From contig NZ_JAEFCD010000023.1 in assembly GCF_016405965.1 (NCBI RefSeq), positions 7,475 through 71,474 on the forward strand: a stretch of DNA of 64,000 bases, given 5' to 3'. The notes beneath the pieces were generated by a model that made no database searches, was not told the origin of the DNA, and was given only the letters and a program-made list of their open reading frames with translations. Each line of letters opens with the position of its first letter. Position 1 is the stretch's first letter. The position numbers were made by a program, and so were the translations under genes. This DNA is from Alteromonas sp. IB21. GTDB taxonomy: Bacteria; Pseudomonadota; Gammaproteobacteria; Enterobacterales; Alteromonadaceae. Positions 39,911 through 49,715 of the stretch are shown here, in pieces.

Positions 39911-42064
39911 ATGTTTAAGAAAATAGCGCTATTAGGGGTTATTGTTGCCGCCATATTCAGCTTTTTTTATTTTGATTTAAATAGCTACTTAACCCTTCAA
40001 GGCATTAAGGACTCTCTTGGTACGTTTCAAGCGCAGATAGCACAAAACCCGGTGTTAAGCATTGGTGTGTTCTTTGCCATTTATGTTGCAGTAACCGCTC
40101 TGTCATTACCGGGAGCGGCTATTTTAACCTTGGCAGCAGGGGCCTTGTTTGGCCTAGTTCAAGGCCTAGTTATCGTATCGTTTGCCTCAAGCGTAGGGGC
40201 AACGCTGGCGTTTTTGGTGTCGCGCTTTATCCTGCGCGATACCGTACGAAACAAATTTAAAGAAAAGCTTAAAAAGATTGATGAAGGCGTAGAAAAGCAA
40301 GGGGCGTTTTATTTGTTTACGCTTCGCCTAGTGCCAGTGTTTCCCTTTTTTTTAATAAACCTGTTAATGGGGCTAACCTCACTTAAAACATGGACATTCT
40401 ATTGGGTGAGCCAGGTGGGCATGCTCGCAGGCACTGCTGTGTATGTAAACGCAGGTACCCAGCTTGCACAAATAGACAGTTTATCTGGCATTGTTTCACC
40501 AGGGCTTATCTTCTCATTTGTACTTTTAGGCATATTCCCTTGGATTGCGAAAGCTATCGTGGCGGTTGTCAATCGTCGTCGCGTTTATAAAGGATACAAT
40601 AAACCGAAGACGTTCGATCGCAACCTAGTGGTGATTGGTGCGGGTGCGGGTGGTTTGGTTACCAGCTACATTGCTGCGGCGGTGAAAGCAAAAGTAACGC
40701 TAGTAGAAGCTGGCGAAATGGGGGGCGACTGCCTTAACTACGGCTGCGTACCCAGTAAAGCCATAATTAAAACGGCTAAAGTGGCCAACCAAATGCGCAA
40801 TGCCGAGAGCTATGGTTTAGAGCCAGTAGTCCCTGCCATGTCGTTTAAAAAAGTGATGGCACGTGTGCATGACGTCATAGCGGCAATTGCGCCTAACGAC
40901 AGCGTGGAGCGTTACACTAACTTGGGAGTTGATGTCGTAAAAGGCTATGCGAAGATCATCGACCCGTGGACATTGGAAATCAAAAAGACCGACGGCGGCA
41001 TGCAAACGCTAACCACGAAGAACATTGTGGTTGCTACAGGCGCAGCGCCCCTTATACCTGACTTACCTGGTATCGAACAAAGCGGCTATGTCACCTCTGA
41101 CACCTTGTGGACCAAATTTGCTGAGCTTGAAGACGCGCCAAAACGCTTAGTGGTACTAGGTGGAGGACCTATCGGTTGTGAACTAGCTCAAGCCTTTTCA
41201 CGTCTTGGCAGCGAAGTGACACAAGTTGAACGGGCCCCGCGCTTAATGGGCCGCGAAGATGCAGACGTGGCTGAATACGCAGAATCTGTACTGCGTGAGA
41301 GTGGCGTTAACGTATTAACCTCTCATGATGCACTTAGCTTTGGGCAACAGAATGGCGAAAAAGTGCTTGTGGTAGCAAAAGAAGGTGTTGAATCTACCAT
41401 TGCTTATGACGAAGTCATTGTGGCTGTCGGGCGAAAAGCACGTTTACATGGTTTTGGTCTTGAAGATTTAGGTATTCAATTTGATAGAACCATTGAAACC
41501 GATGAATACTTGCAAACCCTTATGCCGAATATTTTTGCCGCTGGCGATGTAGTAGGGCCTTATCAATTTACCCACGTTGCCGCACATCAGGCATGGTATG
41601 CGGCCGTTAATGCGCTTTTCGGCACGTTTAAGAAGTTTAAAGTGGATTATCGCGTTATTCCTTGGACGACGTTTATCGACCCAGAAGTGGCCAGGGTTGG
41701 TTTAAGTGAGCGAGATGCCGCAGAACAAGATATCGATGTAGAAGTAACGCGCTACGAATTTGCTGAGCTTGACCGCGCGGTTGCCGAAAGTGCGCGTAAA
41801 GGGTTTATAAAGGTGCTTACTCCGCCAGGTAAAGACAAGATACTGGGCGTGACTGTGGTCTCTGAACATGCAGGTGATTTAATTGCCGAATTTGTTATCG
41901 CAATGAAGCATGATCTAGGGCTTAACAAAATTCTTGGCACTATTCACGCTTACCCAACGTGGGCTGAAGGCGCAAAGTACGCTGCGGGCAATTGGAAGCG
42001 GGCCAATGCACCTGAAAAACTACTTCACTACGTAGAGAAATTCCATACGTGGCGCAGAGGATAG
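39911..42064 (+). CDS. VTT-domain membrane protein fused to FAD-dependent disulfide oxidoreductase
   Basis: This 717-aa fusion has an N-terminal TVP38/TMEM64 (VTT, DedA-like) membrane domain (about 1-225; LPGAAILTLAAGALFG, FPFFLINLLMGL) and a C-terminal mercuric-reductase/dihydrolipoamide-dehydrogenase-like domain (about 235-715). The redox disulfide CLNYGC, FAD motif GAGAGG, NAD motif GGGPIGCELAQ, AAGDV motif and dimerisation domain are present. The usual MerA metal-binding C-terminal CC pair is absent, so mercury reduction is not implied. VTT proteins are lipid scramblases or flippases; an enzyme fused to one suggests redox chemistry at the membrane. Located between a TonB receptor and a DUF547 gene. 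Confidence 0.93.
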   Translation: MFKKIALLGVIVAAIFSFFYFDLNSYLTLQGIKDSLGTFQAQIAQNPVLSIGVFFAIYVAVTALSLPGAAILTLAAGALFGLVQGLVIVSFASSVGATLAFLVSRFILRDTVRNKFKEKLKKIDEGVEKQGAFYLFTLRLVPVFPFFLINLLMGLTSLKTWTFYWVSQVGMLAGTAVYVNAGTQLAQIDSLSGIVSPGLIFSFVLLGIFPWIAKAIVAVVNRRRVYKGYNKPKTFDRNLVVIGAGAGGLVTSYIAAAVKAKVTLVEAGEMGGDCLNYGCVPSKAIIKTAKVANQMRNAESYGLEPVVPAMSFKKVMARVHDVIAAIAPNDSVERYTNLGVDVVKGYAKIIDPWTLEIKKTDGGMQTLTTKNIVVATGAAPLIPDLPGIEQSGYVTSDTLWTKFAELEDAPKRLVVLGGGPIGCELAQAFSRLGSEVTQVERAPRLMGREDADVAEYAESVLRESGVNVLTSHDALSFGQQNGEKVLVVAKEGVESTIAYDEVIVAVGRKARLHGFGLEDLGIQFDRTIETDEYLQTLMPNIFAAGDVVGPYQFTHVAAHQAWYAAVNALFGTFKKFKVDYRVIPWTTFIDPEVARVGLSERDAAEQDIDVEVTRYEFAELDRAVAESARKGFIKVLTPPGKDKILGVTVVSEHAGDLIAEFVIAMKHDLGLNKILGTIHAYPTWAEGAKYAAGNWKRANAPEKLLHYVEKFHTWRRG

Positions 42065-42087
42065 TAGAGGTGACAAAAGGACTAGCG

Positions 42088-43005
42088 ATGACAAACGCAC
42101 CTGCCTTTTTAAAAATAGTGGCTATTAAAAAATTAGGTCGATTAGCCGCAAGCAGCGTTATGCTGCTTGCGGCGAGCGCGAGCTTTTCAGTTCTGTCAGA
42201 TGAAGCTGTACTTGAAGAAAACAACAATCTACACGAACCGTTTAGTGCGTTACTAAGCGAGCATGTGAAAACCATCGATAATGGTGCCAGTACGCAGGTT
42301 AATTACGACGGGTTTAAACAAAATAGGGCCCGTTTAACCCAGTATTTAAATAGCTTAGCTAAGGTAGAAAAAAGTACCTTTGACAGCTGGAGCAAGGCCG
42401 ACCAACTGGCGTTTCTTATCAATGCCTACAATGCGTACACCATTGATCTTATTCTTACCCAATACCCAGACTTAGACTCTATTCGCGATTTAGGCGGCTT
42501 TTTCTCATCGCCATGGAAAAAAGAAGTTGCGCCACTGTTGGGTAAAACGCTGACGTTAGACGAAATAGAGCACGAATTTATTCGCGGTCAAAGTCAAAAC
42601 ACGAAAGGATACAATGAGCCACGCATTCACTTTGCCGTTAACTGCGCCAGCATTGGTTGCCCCGCGCTGCGTGAAGAAGCTTATGTTGGCGAAAAGCTGG
42701 ACAGCCAGCTTGACGCACAAACCCAACGTTTTTTGGCTGATACGTCTCGCAACAGAATGGACGGCAATACCTTGAAGCTATCTAAAATTTTCGATTGGTA
42801 CGGCGAGGATTTTGAAAATAATGCAGGGCGTGAAAGCGAAAGTTGGCAAGGTGCTAAAAACGTAAACACAGAAAATCTAAGCCAATTTTTATTGTTATAT
42901 AAAGATGCACTGAATCTATCGGAGCCGCAGGTTTTAACCCTTGAGCAGGAAAAAGCAGAAATTGAATTCTTAGATTATGACTGGGCGCTTAATGATACCC
43001 AGTAG
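42088..43005 (+). CDS. DUF547 domain protein, exported
   Basis: A 305-aa protein. ATG 42088 (MTNAPAFLK) has AAAGGA six bases upstream, better than ATG 42049 inside the previous gene. An N-terminal hydrophobic segment (about 17-36, ending SFS) is a signal sequence. DUF547 motifs are clear: FLINAYNAYTI, PWKKE, EIEHEFIR, HFAVNCASIGCPAL with conserved cysteines, and FDWYGEDF. The fold is thiol-protease-like in some relatives, but activity is unproven. It overlaps the following ABC substrate-binding gene by 29 bases. Confidence 0.9.
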   Translation: MTNAPAFLKIVAIKKLGRLAASSVMLLAASASFSVLSDEAVLEENNNLHEPFSALLSEHVKTIDNGASTQVNYDGFKQNRARLTQYLNSLAKVEKSTFDSWSKADQLAFLINAYNAYTIDLILTQYPDLDSIRDLGGFFSSPWKKEVAPLLGKTLTLDEIEHEFIRGQSQNTKGYNEPRIHFAVNCASIGCPALREEAYVGEKLDSQLDAQTQRFLADTSRNRMDGNTLKLSKIFDWYGEDFENNAGRESESWQGAKNVNTENLSQFLLLYKDALNLSEPQVLTLEQEKAEIEFLDYDWALNDTQ

Positions 43006-44425
43006 CGCTTTGGTCAACTTTAAACGTTCCGATAAAAACGGTTGTAGCCCGTATTCATTCTTTTATATAGGGCTGCCCTATTCAAGGGAAATAGCACAAC
43101 ATGATAAACCTAGGTTTTATCGGTTTTTCCAGAAGGTTTTTTGTCACTACGGTCTTAGCGCGCTTCCTCATTTTCAAACGCTGCTAAAGGTGTTGTTAAT
43201 TACCAGCATGTCGTTTAGCGCGTCTTCTATTGCTAAGAGCGATGCCGACTATGAATCACCTCAACGCATCGCGGATCAAAACGTTGAATTAAACTCCTCC
43301 TCCAAAAAGCCTCAAGTGCGTTTTCATGCATGGGGTGGAAGTGCACAAGTAAATGGTTATTTGCAATGGATTGCCGAGCAAGTTAATCAGCGTTTTAATA
43401 TTGAAATGCAGCACGTTAAGTTAGCTGATACCAGCGACGCCGTGTCCCGTGTATTGGCAGAAAAAGCGGCTGGTAATCACGACAACGGTAGTGTGGATCT
43501 GATATGGATAAATGGCGAAAACTTTGCCGCAATGAAAAAACACGGCTTGCTTGCCCGAAGTTGGGTTGACGAATTGAATAATTTTGCGCTAACCAACCCT
43601 AAAAAGAACCCAGCTATGGTAACCGACTTTGGTGAAGCCACACTTGGTATGGAAGCGCCATGGGGTAAAGCGTCAATGGTGTTTTACTATCGCAGCGCGC
43701 ACATGAAGGCGTTAAATGTTACGCCTCCGCAAACCATTGGTGAATTACTCCGGTTTGCACAAAAAGCGCCAGGGCGATTCACTTACCCTGTGCCCAACGA
43801 TTATTTAGGCATTAGCTTTATTAAATACGCAGCCATTGCTCTTAACGGCGACAAACAACCTCTCTTCTATCAACCCGTCACTGAACAATCATTGCAGGCT
43901 GTATTGCCCGCGCTTTGGACTTATTTGGACAAAATACACCCAAATATGTGGCGGCAAGGGGAATATATGCTTCGTCAAGCGTCGCAGCTGCAGCGCCTGG
44001 TTGGCACTGGAGAGTTAACGCTTGCGTTTTCATTTACTGCCGCTGAAATTCCATCGGCCGTTAACCGTTTTGATTTGTCTGACGATGTGCGCACCTATGC
44101 CATGCAAGACGGCAGCCTTGCCAACGTACATTTTGTGGGGTTGACCTATAACTCGAATAACAAAGCAGCAGCAAAAACGGTGGTGAATTTTTTGCTTTCG
44201 CCAGAAGCACAAGCCGAAAAGCAAAAGTTGGCGGTGTGGGGCGACGATACGGTGCTGGATATGGCAGCCCTTTCAAAAGCACAAGCTATGCTTTTTAAAA
44301 ATGATACCGTGCACAAATCTGCCCTCGACAAATCACAGTCAACGGTACTGTTAGCTGAACCACACGCTAGCTGGACCGACGCGCTGCGTGAAGCCTGGTT
44401 TGAACGCTATGGAGCACGCTACTAA
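42977..44425 (+). CDS. ynjB: ABC transporter substrate-binding protein, YnjB-like
   Basis: A periplasmic solute-binding protein of the thiamine/iron type related to E. coli YnjB. The mature domain begins near residue 110 (VRFHAWGGSAQVNGYLQWIA) and includes DLIWINGENFAAMK, APWGKASMVFYY and PNDYLGISFIK. The start is uncertain: ATG 42977 or 42992 gives a long N-terminal extension before the signal-like stretch LLKVLLITSMSFSASS (about 68-84), so a later GTG/TTG start is possible. It is followed by a permease (TAATG overlap) and an ATPase. Substrate unknown. Confidence 0.85.
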   Translation: MTGRLMIPSSALVNFKRSDKNGCSPYSFFYIGLPYSREIAQHDKPRFYRFFQKVFCHYGLSALPHFQTLLKVLLITSMSFSASSIAKSDADYESPQRIADQNVELNSSSKKPQVRFHAWGGSAQVNGYLQWIAEQVNQRFNIEMQHVKLADTSDAVSRVLAEKAAGNHDNGSVDLIWINGENFAAMKKHGLLARSWVDELNNFALTNPKKNPAMVTDFGEATLGMEAPWGKASMVFYYRSAHMKALNVTPPQTIGELLRFAQKAPGRFTYPVPNDYLGISFIKYAAIALNGDKQPLFYQPVTEQSLQAVLPALWTYLDKIHPNMWRQGEYMLRQASQLQRLVGTGELTLAFSFTAAEIPSAVNRFDLSDDVRTYAMQDGSLANVHFVGLTYNSNNKAAAKTVVNFLLSPEAQAEKQKLAVWGDDTVLDMAALSKAQAMLFKNDTVHKSALDKSQSTVLLAEPHASWTDALREAWFERYGARY

Positions 44426-46275
44426 TGTTTACTCACGTTACACTTGTTGCGCGCTGGTGTTTACTGTTAGTACTGTGCGTGCCTGTATTGGCAGGGCTGG
44501 TAGGGGTGTTATTTCCTGCGTTGGGTTATTTTCCGGCTATCGGCGCTAATGCTTTCTCCACCGACGTATTTGCTACGTTATTCGCACTCCCTGATGTTTG
44601 GAAAATGATGGCGTTATCGCTTTTTACAGGCTTGGGCTCAACGCTTTTAGCCGTGCTAGCCGCGTTCTGCATTCTAGCTGCGTTTTATCAATCTTCCCTG
44701 CTTGGAAAAATTCAGGGTGTGCTTAGCCCGTTTCTCGTATTTCCCCATGCAGCCGCCGCCATTGCTTTATTATTTGTTCTAAGTCCATCTGGTATATTTA
44801 CTGCAATTGGCACGCGCTTGAGTGGGTATTTTAGTTATGCTTTCACAAATCTCTTTGTCAGCGAGACACCGCTGATTAATGAAACAGCACTGCCGGCGTC
44901 TACTGGAGCAGCGATACTCTATGACAGTATTGGGTTTGGTGTGCTTCTCGCGCTCAGCTTGAAAGAGCTGCCGTTTATTATTTTAATGACGCTGAGCGTC
45001 ATGTCTCAGCCGCTGGTGAAAAAGAAACTGAAAGGTTATGTAAACGTGGGTGCGGCGTTAGGTTACTCGCCCATAGCGAGCTTTTTCAAGCTGGTGCTGC
45101 CGACGATTTACTCGCAAATCAAATTGCCCATATTAGCGGTATTAGTCTTCGCTACCTCAAATGTTGAAATTCCGCTCATTTTAGGGCCGAACAGCCCAAG
45201 CACCTTGGCTGTCGCCATTATGCATTGGTTCAATCACATTGATTTGTCTATGCGACTGCTGGCAAGCAGCGCTGCGGTAGTGCAAGTGGCGGTATCAGCG
45301 GTGGCTGTGCTGTTATTTTTGAGCATTGAACGCATCGTTAATTACATGGGTAAGCGCAGCCTTTCAAAAGGTAATCGCTATTTTGCCGATAAAGCCTTCC
45401 GACTATGTGGCTTTGCCGTCATAGCGCTTTACATCATCTTAATCTGCGCGGTGATTTACACGATGGTTGCGTACTCCGTTGCGAAGCAGTGGAACTTTCC
45501 TTTATTAGTGCCGGACGGCGCTACATTATTGCATTGGAAAACGGCAATAAGCGCACTGGCATCACCGCTTATTAATACCTTACTTCTTGGTCTGCTGGTT
45601 AGCACAACCGCGTTGGTGCTGGTTATATTTACCCTTGAAAGCGAGCAGTTAAAGCCAGCGCATGCTTATGCTTCGAATATATTTTCCCTATCTCTTTTCT
45701 TGCCCTTATTAGTACCTGGCGTTGCGTTTTTATATGGCTTGGTGTGGTTCCAGCAGCTTGTCTTTCAAAATGCCGTATGGTTTCACACCTATATAGCGCA
45801 CATGGTTTATGTGGTCCCTTACGTGTTTTTATCGATGGCAGTGGCGTATAGGAAGTTCGACAATCGATACGCCATGGTAGCGCAGAGCTTGGGCAAAACA
45901 CCGTGGCAGGTATTTTACCATGTTAAGCTGCCATCGTTGTTTAACGCTATTATGGTGGCGTGGGCGTTAGGTCTAGCGATTAGCTTTAGCCAATATTTAC
46001 CTACTTTACTGGCGTCAGGCGGTACGCTCCCTACCATCACCACAGAAGCGGTTGCCTCGGTAGCGGGTAGCAGCACGCGTCTCACCGCGGTATATGTGAT
46101 CATGCAAGCAATATTGCCGCTTATTGGCTTTATGATTGCCTGGTACATACCTGTATTTGCTATGAGAAAGCGAGGCGGACAAACTCCCATGTCAGATAGT
46201 CTCAGTAATGTTTCAGCAGATCCAGTGCGGAAAAAGCCCAAGGCTAGTATTAAGACGAGAACAAAAAGGGTTTAA
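44425..46275 (+). CDS. ynjC: ABC transporter permease, two-domain, YnjC-like
   Basis: A 616-aa permease with about 12 transmembrane helices arranged as two binding-protein-dependent transport domains, like YnjC, ThiP and FbpB. EAA-loop-like segments occur in each half (GAALGYSPIASFFKLVLP and AQSLGKTPWQVFYHVKLP). E. coli YnjC is 511 aa, so this version has longer loops. Its ATG overlaps the ynjB stop and the ATPase gene starts six bases later, so the three form one transporter. Confidence 0.93.
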   Translation: MFTHVTLVARWCLLLVLCVPVLAGLVGVLFPALGYFPAIGANAFSTDVFATLFALPDVWKMMALSLFTGLGSTLLAVLAAFCILAAFYQSSLLGKIQGVLSPFLVFPHAAAAIALLFVLSPSGIFTAIGTRLSGYFSYAFTNLFVSETPLINETALPASTGAAILYDSIGFGVLLALSLKELPFIILMTLSVMSQPLVKKKLKGYVNVGAALGYSPIASFFKLVLPTIYSQIKLPILAVLVFATSNVEIPLILGPNSPSTLAVAIMHWFNHIDLSMRLLASSAAVVQVAVSAVAVLLFLSIERIVNYMGKRSLSKGNRYFADKAFRLCGFAVIALYIILICAVIYTMVAYSVAKQWNFPLLVPDGATLLHWKTAISALASPLINTLLLGLLVSTTALVLVIFTLESEQLKPAHAYASNIFSLSLFLPLLVPGVAFLYGLVWFQQLVFQNAVWFHTYIAHMVYVVPYVFLSMAVAYRKFDNRYAMVAQSLGKTPWQVFYHVKLPSLFNAIMVAWALGLAISFSQYLPTLLASGGTLPTITTEAVASVAGSSTRLTAVYVIMQAILPLIGFMIAWYIPVFAMRKRGGQTPMSDSLSNVSADPVRKKPKASIKTRTKRV

Positions 46276-46281
46276 TTCACA

Positions 46282-46911
46282 GTGCTTAGTTTAGAAAATA
46301 TTGTTATTTATCACGATGAAAGGCCGCTGCTGCAGTTAAGCGCTGAGGTCGCAGGGGGGGAGGTGCTAACCGTTATGGGGCCAAGTGGGGCAGGTAAGTC
46401 TACGTTACTTCAAGCCATCGCTGGTCAGCTTAAGGCGCCTTTTAGCATAGCGGGACAAATTAAAATAAACGGTGTGGTGATTAATAATATAGATGCGCAC
46501 CTTCGCAAAGTAGGCATTATGTTTCAAGATGCGCTGCTATTTGAACACATGACTGTGGGCGAAAACATCGCGTTCGCCATGCCTGCCGACAGGCATAAGA
46601 ACAAACAAGTGAAACGTGACGCAATTAACGAATTATTAGCGGCGGTCGACCTTGATGGAATAGCTGACCGAGCGGTAAACACGCTCTCTGGTGGGCAGCA
46701 GGCAAGAGTAAGCTTGATCAGAACACTGGCATCTCAGCCAGAAGCGGTGTTGCTTGACGAGCCGTTTAGTCAATTAGATGTGGCGCTTCGCGGCCAAATT
46801 CGCAGCTGGACGTTTTCTCAGTTAAAAGCACGCAAAATTCCAGCTGTAGTGGTCACTCACGATAAAGATGATGCGCTAGCCGCAGGCGGCAACATCATAG
46901 AACTACTGTAG
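46282..46911 (+). CDS. ynjD: ABC transporter ATP-binding protein, YnjD-like
   Basis: A 209-aa ATPase with Walker A GPSGAGKST, Q-loop MFQDALLF, signature LSGGQQARVS, Walker B AVLLDEPF and switch His (VVTHDKDDA). It is short, with no regulatory domain, as in YnjD. The start is GTG 46282, the only choice that keeps the first strand (LSLENIVIY) six bases after the permease stop. Confidence 0.93.
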   Translation: MLSLENIVIYHDERPLLQLSAEVAGGEVLTVMGPSGAGKSTLLQAIAGQLKAPFSIAGQIKINGVVINNIDAHLRKVGIMFQDALLFEHMTVGENIAFAMPADRHKNKQVKRDAINELLAAVDLDGIADRAVNTLSGGQQARVSLIRTLASQPEAVLLDEPFSQLDVALRGQIRSWTFSQLKARKIPAVVVTHDKDDALAAGGNIIELL

Positions 46912-46943
46912 CGGTAATATAGAAGAGAGCGAAGCGATATATT

Positions 46944-47612
46944 ATGTTAGATGCCAAAGTTACCCCACTTATAAAGCCTCTTTTAAAGCCGTTGATAAAA
47001 GTGCTAGACAGCAAGAGCGTTACACCAAATCAGGTTACGCTCGTCGGGTTCGTCATCGGTATTCTCGCGCTTCCCTTTATTATTCTTAACTGGTGGAATA
47101 TGGCGCTAGGCTGCATCATAGTGAATCGCGTATTCGACGGTATTGACGGCGAGTTAGCGCGGTATCAGCATAGTAGTAGCAGTGCTGGTGGTTTTTTGGA
47201 TATTTGCTTGGACTTTTTGTTCTACGCGTCTATTCCGTTAGCCTTTGGAATTGCTAACCCAGCAGAGTGGGGCATACCTGCCATGGTGTTATTAGCCACC
47301 TTTATTGGCACTGGCAGCAGTTTTTTGGCATTTGCTATTGCAGCAGAGAAGTTTAATATAGACAGGCCTCAGTTTGCTAATAAAAGCTTCTACTATATGC
47401 AGGGGTTAACTGAGGGTACGGAAACCATTTTAGTGTTTTTGGCCTTCTGCATCTGGCCGCAGTATTTTGCAACGCTTGCTTATCTGTTCGCTGCCGCCTG
47501 TGCCGTCACCGTGGTTACTCGCATAGCGGGGGGCTTTTCTACATTAGATAAGGTCGAACGCTTCGATAATAAGGCGCGGCGCACAGCGCCTTCCACAGAA
47601 CATGAATTGTGA
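46944..47612 (+). CDS. CDP-alcohol phosphatidyltransferase family protein, YnjF-like
   Basis: A 222-aa inner-membrane enzyme with about six TM helices. The full signature is present: D-x2-D-G-x2-A-R in FDGIDGELARY, then G-x3-D-x3-D in GGFLDICLD. These enzymes move a phosphoalcohol between CDP-alcohol and a lipid or polyol. In E. coli ynjF also sits in the ynj gene group with ynjBCD, so this association is conserved. The acceptor is unknown. 32 nt after the ATPase gene. Confidence 0.93.
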   Translation: MLDAKVTPLIKPLLKPLIKVLDSKSVTPNQVTLVGFVIGILALPFIILNWWNMALGCIIVNRVFDGIDGELARYQHSSSSAGGFLDICLDFLFYASIPLAFGIANPAEWGIPAMVLLATFIGTGSSFLAFAIAAEKFNIDRPQFANKSFYYMQGLTEGTETILVFLAFCIWPQYFATLAYLFAAACAVTVVTRIAGGFSTLDKVERFDNKARRTAPSTEHEL

Positions 47613-47699
47613 TGAAAGCTCGCTTCGCATTTAACGCAATTAATATATTGAAAGTGATAAATGTGACAAAGGTCTGATACGTGATAAAGGTAATTTGCA

Positions 47700-48584
47700 T
47701 TGGATAATACCTCGCTCATACGATTAAGCGTATTTCTTGGTATTTTTGTGCTTATGGCGGTACTTGAAGCCTTAATGCCTGCGCGCAAAGCCGTGCTCGG
47801 CAGAAAAACGCGCTGGGTCGGTAACTTGTCCATGGTGGTGATGGGAGCGTTGGTATCGCGAATTTTACTACCGGCTACCCTTGTTGGCGTGTCTGTTTGG
47901 GCAAAGCAGGAGGGCATAGGCGTGTTCAACGTTTTGCTGGATGCCATGCCGACTGATGCTGCAAGCTTTGATCAAAGGCTTAACGGCGAAGCCCAACAGG
48001 GCGACTCGTTAACTGATAATTCCTCGCAACCTCTAGCGTATATGTTCGTAGTAGCGTTAAGCGTTTTAATACTTGATATGCTTATCTATTGGCAGCATAG
48101 GCTCTTCCATACCGTGCCGATGTTATGGCGATTTCACAAAATGCATCATGCCGACAGCCATGTCGACACCACCACTGGCCTTCGTTTTCATCCAGTGGAA
48201 ATTGGCATAAGCTTGGGTATCAAAGCCGCAGCGGTAGTGATATTGGGTGTGCCTGCAATTGCCATTGTTATTTTTGAAGTAGCGCTAAATGGCTTTGCCC
48301 TTTTTAATCACGCCAATATTCGGCTGCCACAAAAATGGGATGATAGAGTGGGACTGGTATTAATTACCCAGCGTTTGCATCGTATTCACCATAGCCAAGC
48401 TAAAAGCGAGTCAAATTCTAATTACGGGTTTAGCGTATCGTGGTGGGATAGATTATTTAACAGCTTTACGCCCAGAGCTGCATTTAGCGATGAAACTTTG
48501 CCGATAGGTCAGAAAGACGTACCGGCTGTAAAAGAAAATGCGTCTATAAAAGCGCTTTTGTTACAGCCGTTTAAATCTAAATAG
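47700..48584 (+). CDS. Sterol-desaturase/fatty-acid-hydroxylase family membrane protein
   Basis: A 294-aa integral membrane protein with the His-rich di-iron motifs HRLFH, HKMHH, NHAN and HRIHH spaced as in the fatty-acid hydroxylase superfamily. The start is TTG 47700, with AAAGG upstream; the nearest in-frame ATG is about 17 codons inside. Last co-directional gene of the block, 87 bp after the phosphatidyltransferase gene, so it may belong to the operon or have its own start. Lipid or carotenoid-like hydroxylation is inferred by family. Confidence 0.88.
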   Translation: MDNTSLIRLSVFLGIFVLMAVLEALMPARKAVLGRKTRWVGNLSMVVMGALVSRILLPATLVGVSVWAKQEGIGVFNVLLDAMPTDAASFDQRLNGEAQQGDSLTDNSSQPLAYMFVVALSVLILDMLIYWQHRLFHTVPMLWRFHKMHHADSHVDTTTGLRFHPVEIGISLGIKAAAVVILGVPAIAIVIFEVALNGFALFNHANIRLPQKWDDRVGLVLITQRLHRIHHSQAKSESNSNYGFSVSWWDRLFNSFTPRAAFSDETLPIGQKDVPAVKENASIKALLLQPFKSK

Positions 48585-48761
48585 TAGATTAAGCCGCAGT
48601 TTTTTCAGTGATCCATGAGGCGCTGCGGCATAGCTACTTTCCTTCAAATTCCTATAATGCGTTGCTGTATTGACTTGTTGAAAATATATTGAGCTTGCAA
48701 AGCTCTTCAGGGTGCACATTTAGTTTTCAGTGTTTATCTACCAGTGTTTATTTGTTAGCGC

Positions 48762-49535
48762 CTAGCCACAGCCAAGCTGAAATGCCAAGGTACCCAACTT
48801 ACTTTCAACAGAAACTTCAGTATCTTCCGGAAGTATCGGCATGATATCTAGTCCTGTTCTTGCCTCAACCTCATCAATAGTGACTTGGGTAGTGCAATAG
48901 TCATCTTTTCGCGTCGCGTTTTGCTGCATAATAAAAGCAGACGCGTCAACGATTCCATCAATTTCAGTAACGATGACTTTGAAGTAGCCGCTAGGAATAT
49001 TATGAACTTCATCGGCATCGGGAAGCGCCGCGAAAAACCATTCATACAAAGGACCTGATACCACATAGACATCTTGACCTGTTCTAACAAAACTGCGCAC
49101 TGCGTTCTCTAATTTTACCCAAGGACCTTGGTTCAAATCAGAGTCTTGAGGCGTGATGTTCGATAGGTAGTTAAGCGCTTGCCAATCCGGTGAGTTACTG
49201 AAAGATGCAAGAGGAACTTGGTGGCCTCTGTCGATGCCTATACCGCGCCACGCACCTTTATAGTCGTCTGGTTCAAGTGTGCTTTCATCATCCAAGTCAG
49301 GATCCGCCTTCCAGTTTCGACTCCTGGACGGGCCATCAATCGTTTCAGGCGTTACGTGATACGCCACCCAGTTAGCAAATTTCGTTTGGGGATTATTATG
49401 CAGCGTGTATATGGAGCGGGTAATAGTTTGGCCGTTCAAACCAATAGGACAGCTGAAGACGCAGTTCTCAGCAAAAACGCTAAATGCAGTTAAAGCATAG
49501 GATACGGCAAGAGATACAACAACACGTCTCTTCAT
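48762..49535 (-). CDS. Secreted DNA/RNA non-specific endonuclease
   Basis: A 257-aa nuclease of the beta-beta-alpha-metal (NucA/Serratia) class: signal peptide (1-22, cleaved after VFA), catalytic DRGHQVPLASF with the active-site His, and NITPQDSDLNQGPW with the metal-binding Asn. Cysteines near the N-terminus (CVFSC) and the C-terminal LGCG suggest a disulfide. It is the second secreted nuclease in this window, after the ExeM-type gene; together they point to feeding on extracellular nucleic acid. Confidence 0.93.
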   Translation of the reverse strand: MKRRVVVSLAVSYALTAFSVFAENCVFSCPIGLNGQTITRSIYTLHNNPQTKFANWVAYHVTPETIDGPSRSRNWKADPDLDDESTLEPDDYKGAWRGIGIDRGHQVPLASFSNSPDWQALNYLSNITPQDSDLNQGPWVKLENAVRSFVRTGQDVYVVSGPLYEWFFAALPDADEVHNIPSGYFKVIVTEIDGIVDASAFIMQQNATRKDDYCTTQVTIDEVEARTGLDIMPILPEDTEVSVESKLGTLAFQLGCG

Positions 49536-49715
49536 TTTTTGACTCTATTTTAGTGAAAGCAGTTTCCTGTACTGGCGGTTGCTCACCTTAACTGAGGGGT
49601 AACGGTCAACTGGCCCAAAGTACAGTTTTCTAATTTCACGAATAGTACGTAAGACGTATCAAAAAACAAGAGATTGTTTGCTAAAGTGGAAATGTTCTTT
49701 CTCAGTTGCGCAGCT

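Noticed and set aside
39911..42064. Mercuric reductase (merA)
   Set aside because: The oxidoreductase domain is related and has the redox disulfide, but the N-terminal metal-binding domain and the C-terminal cysteine pair are missing and no mer genes are adjacent.
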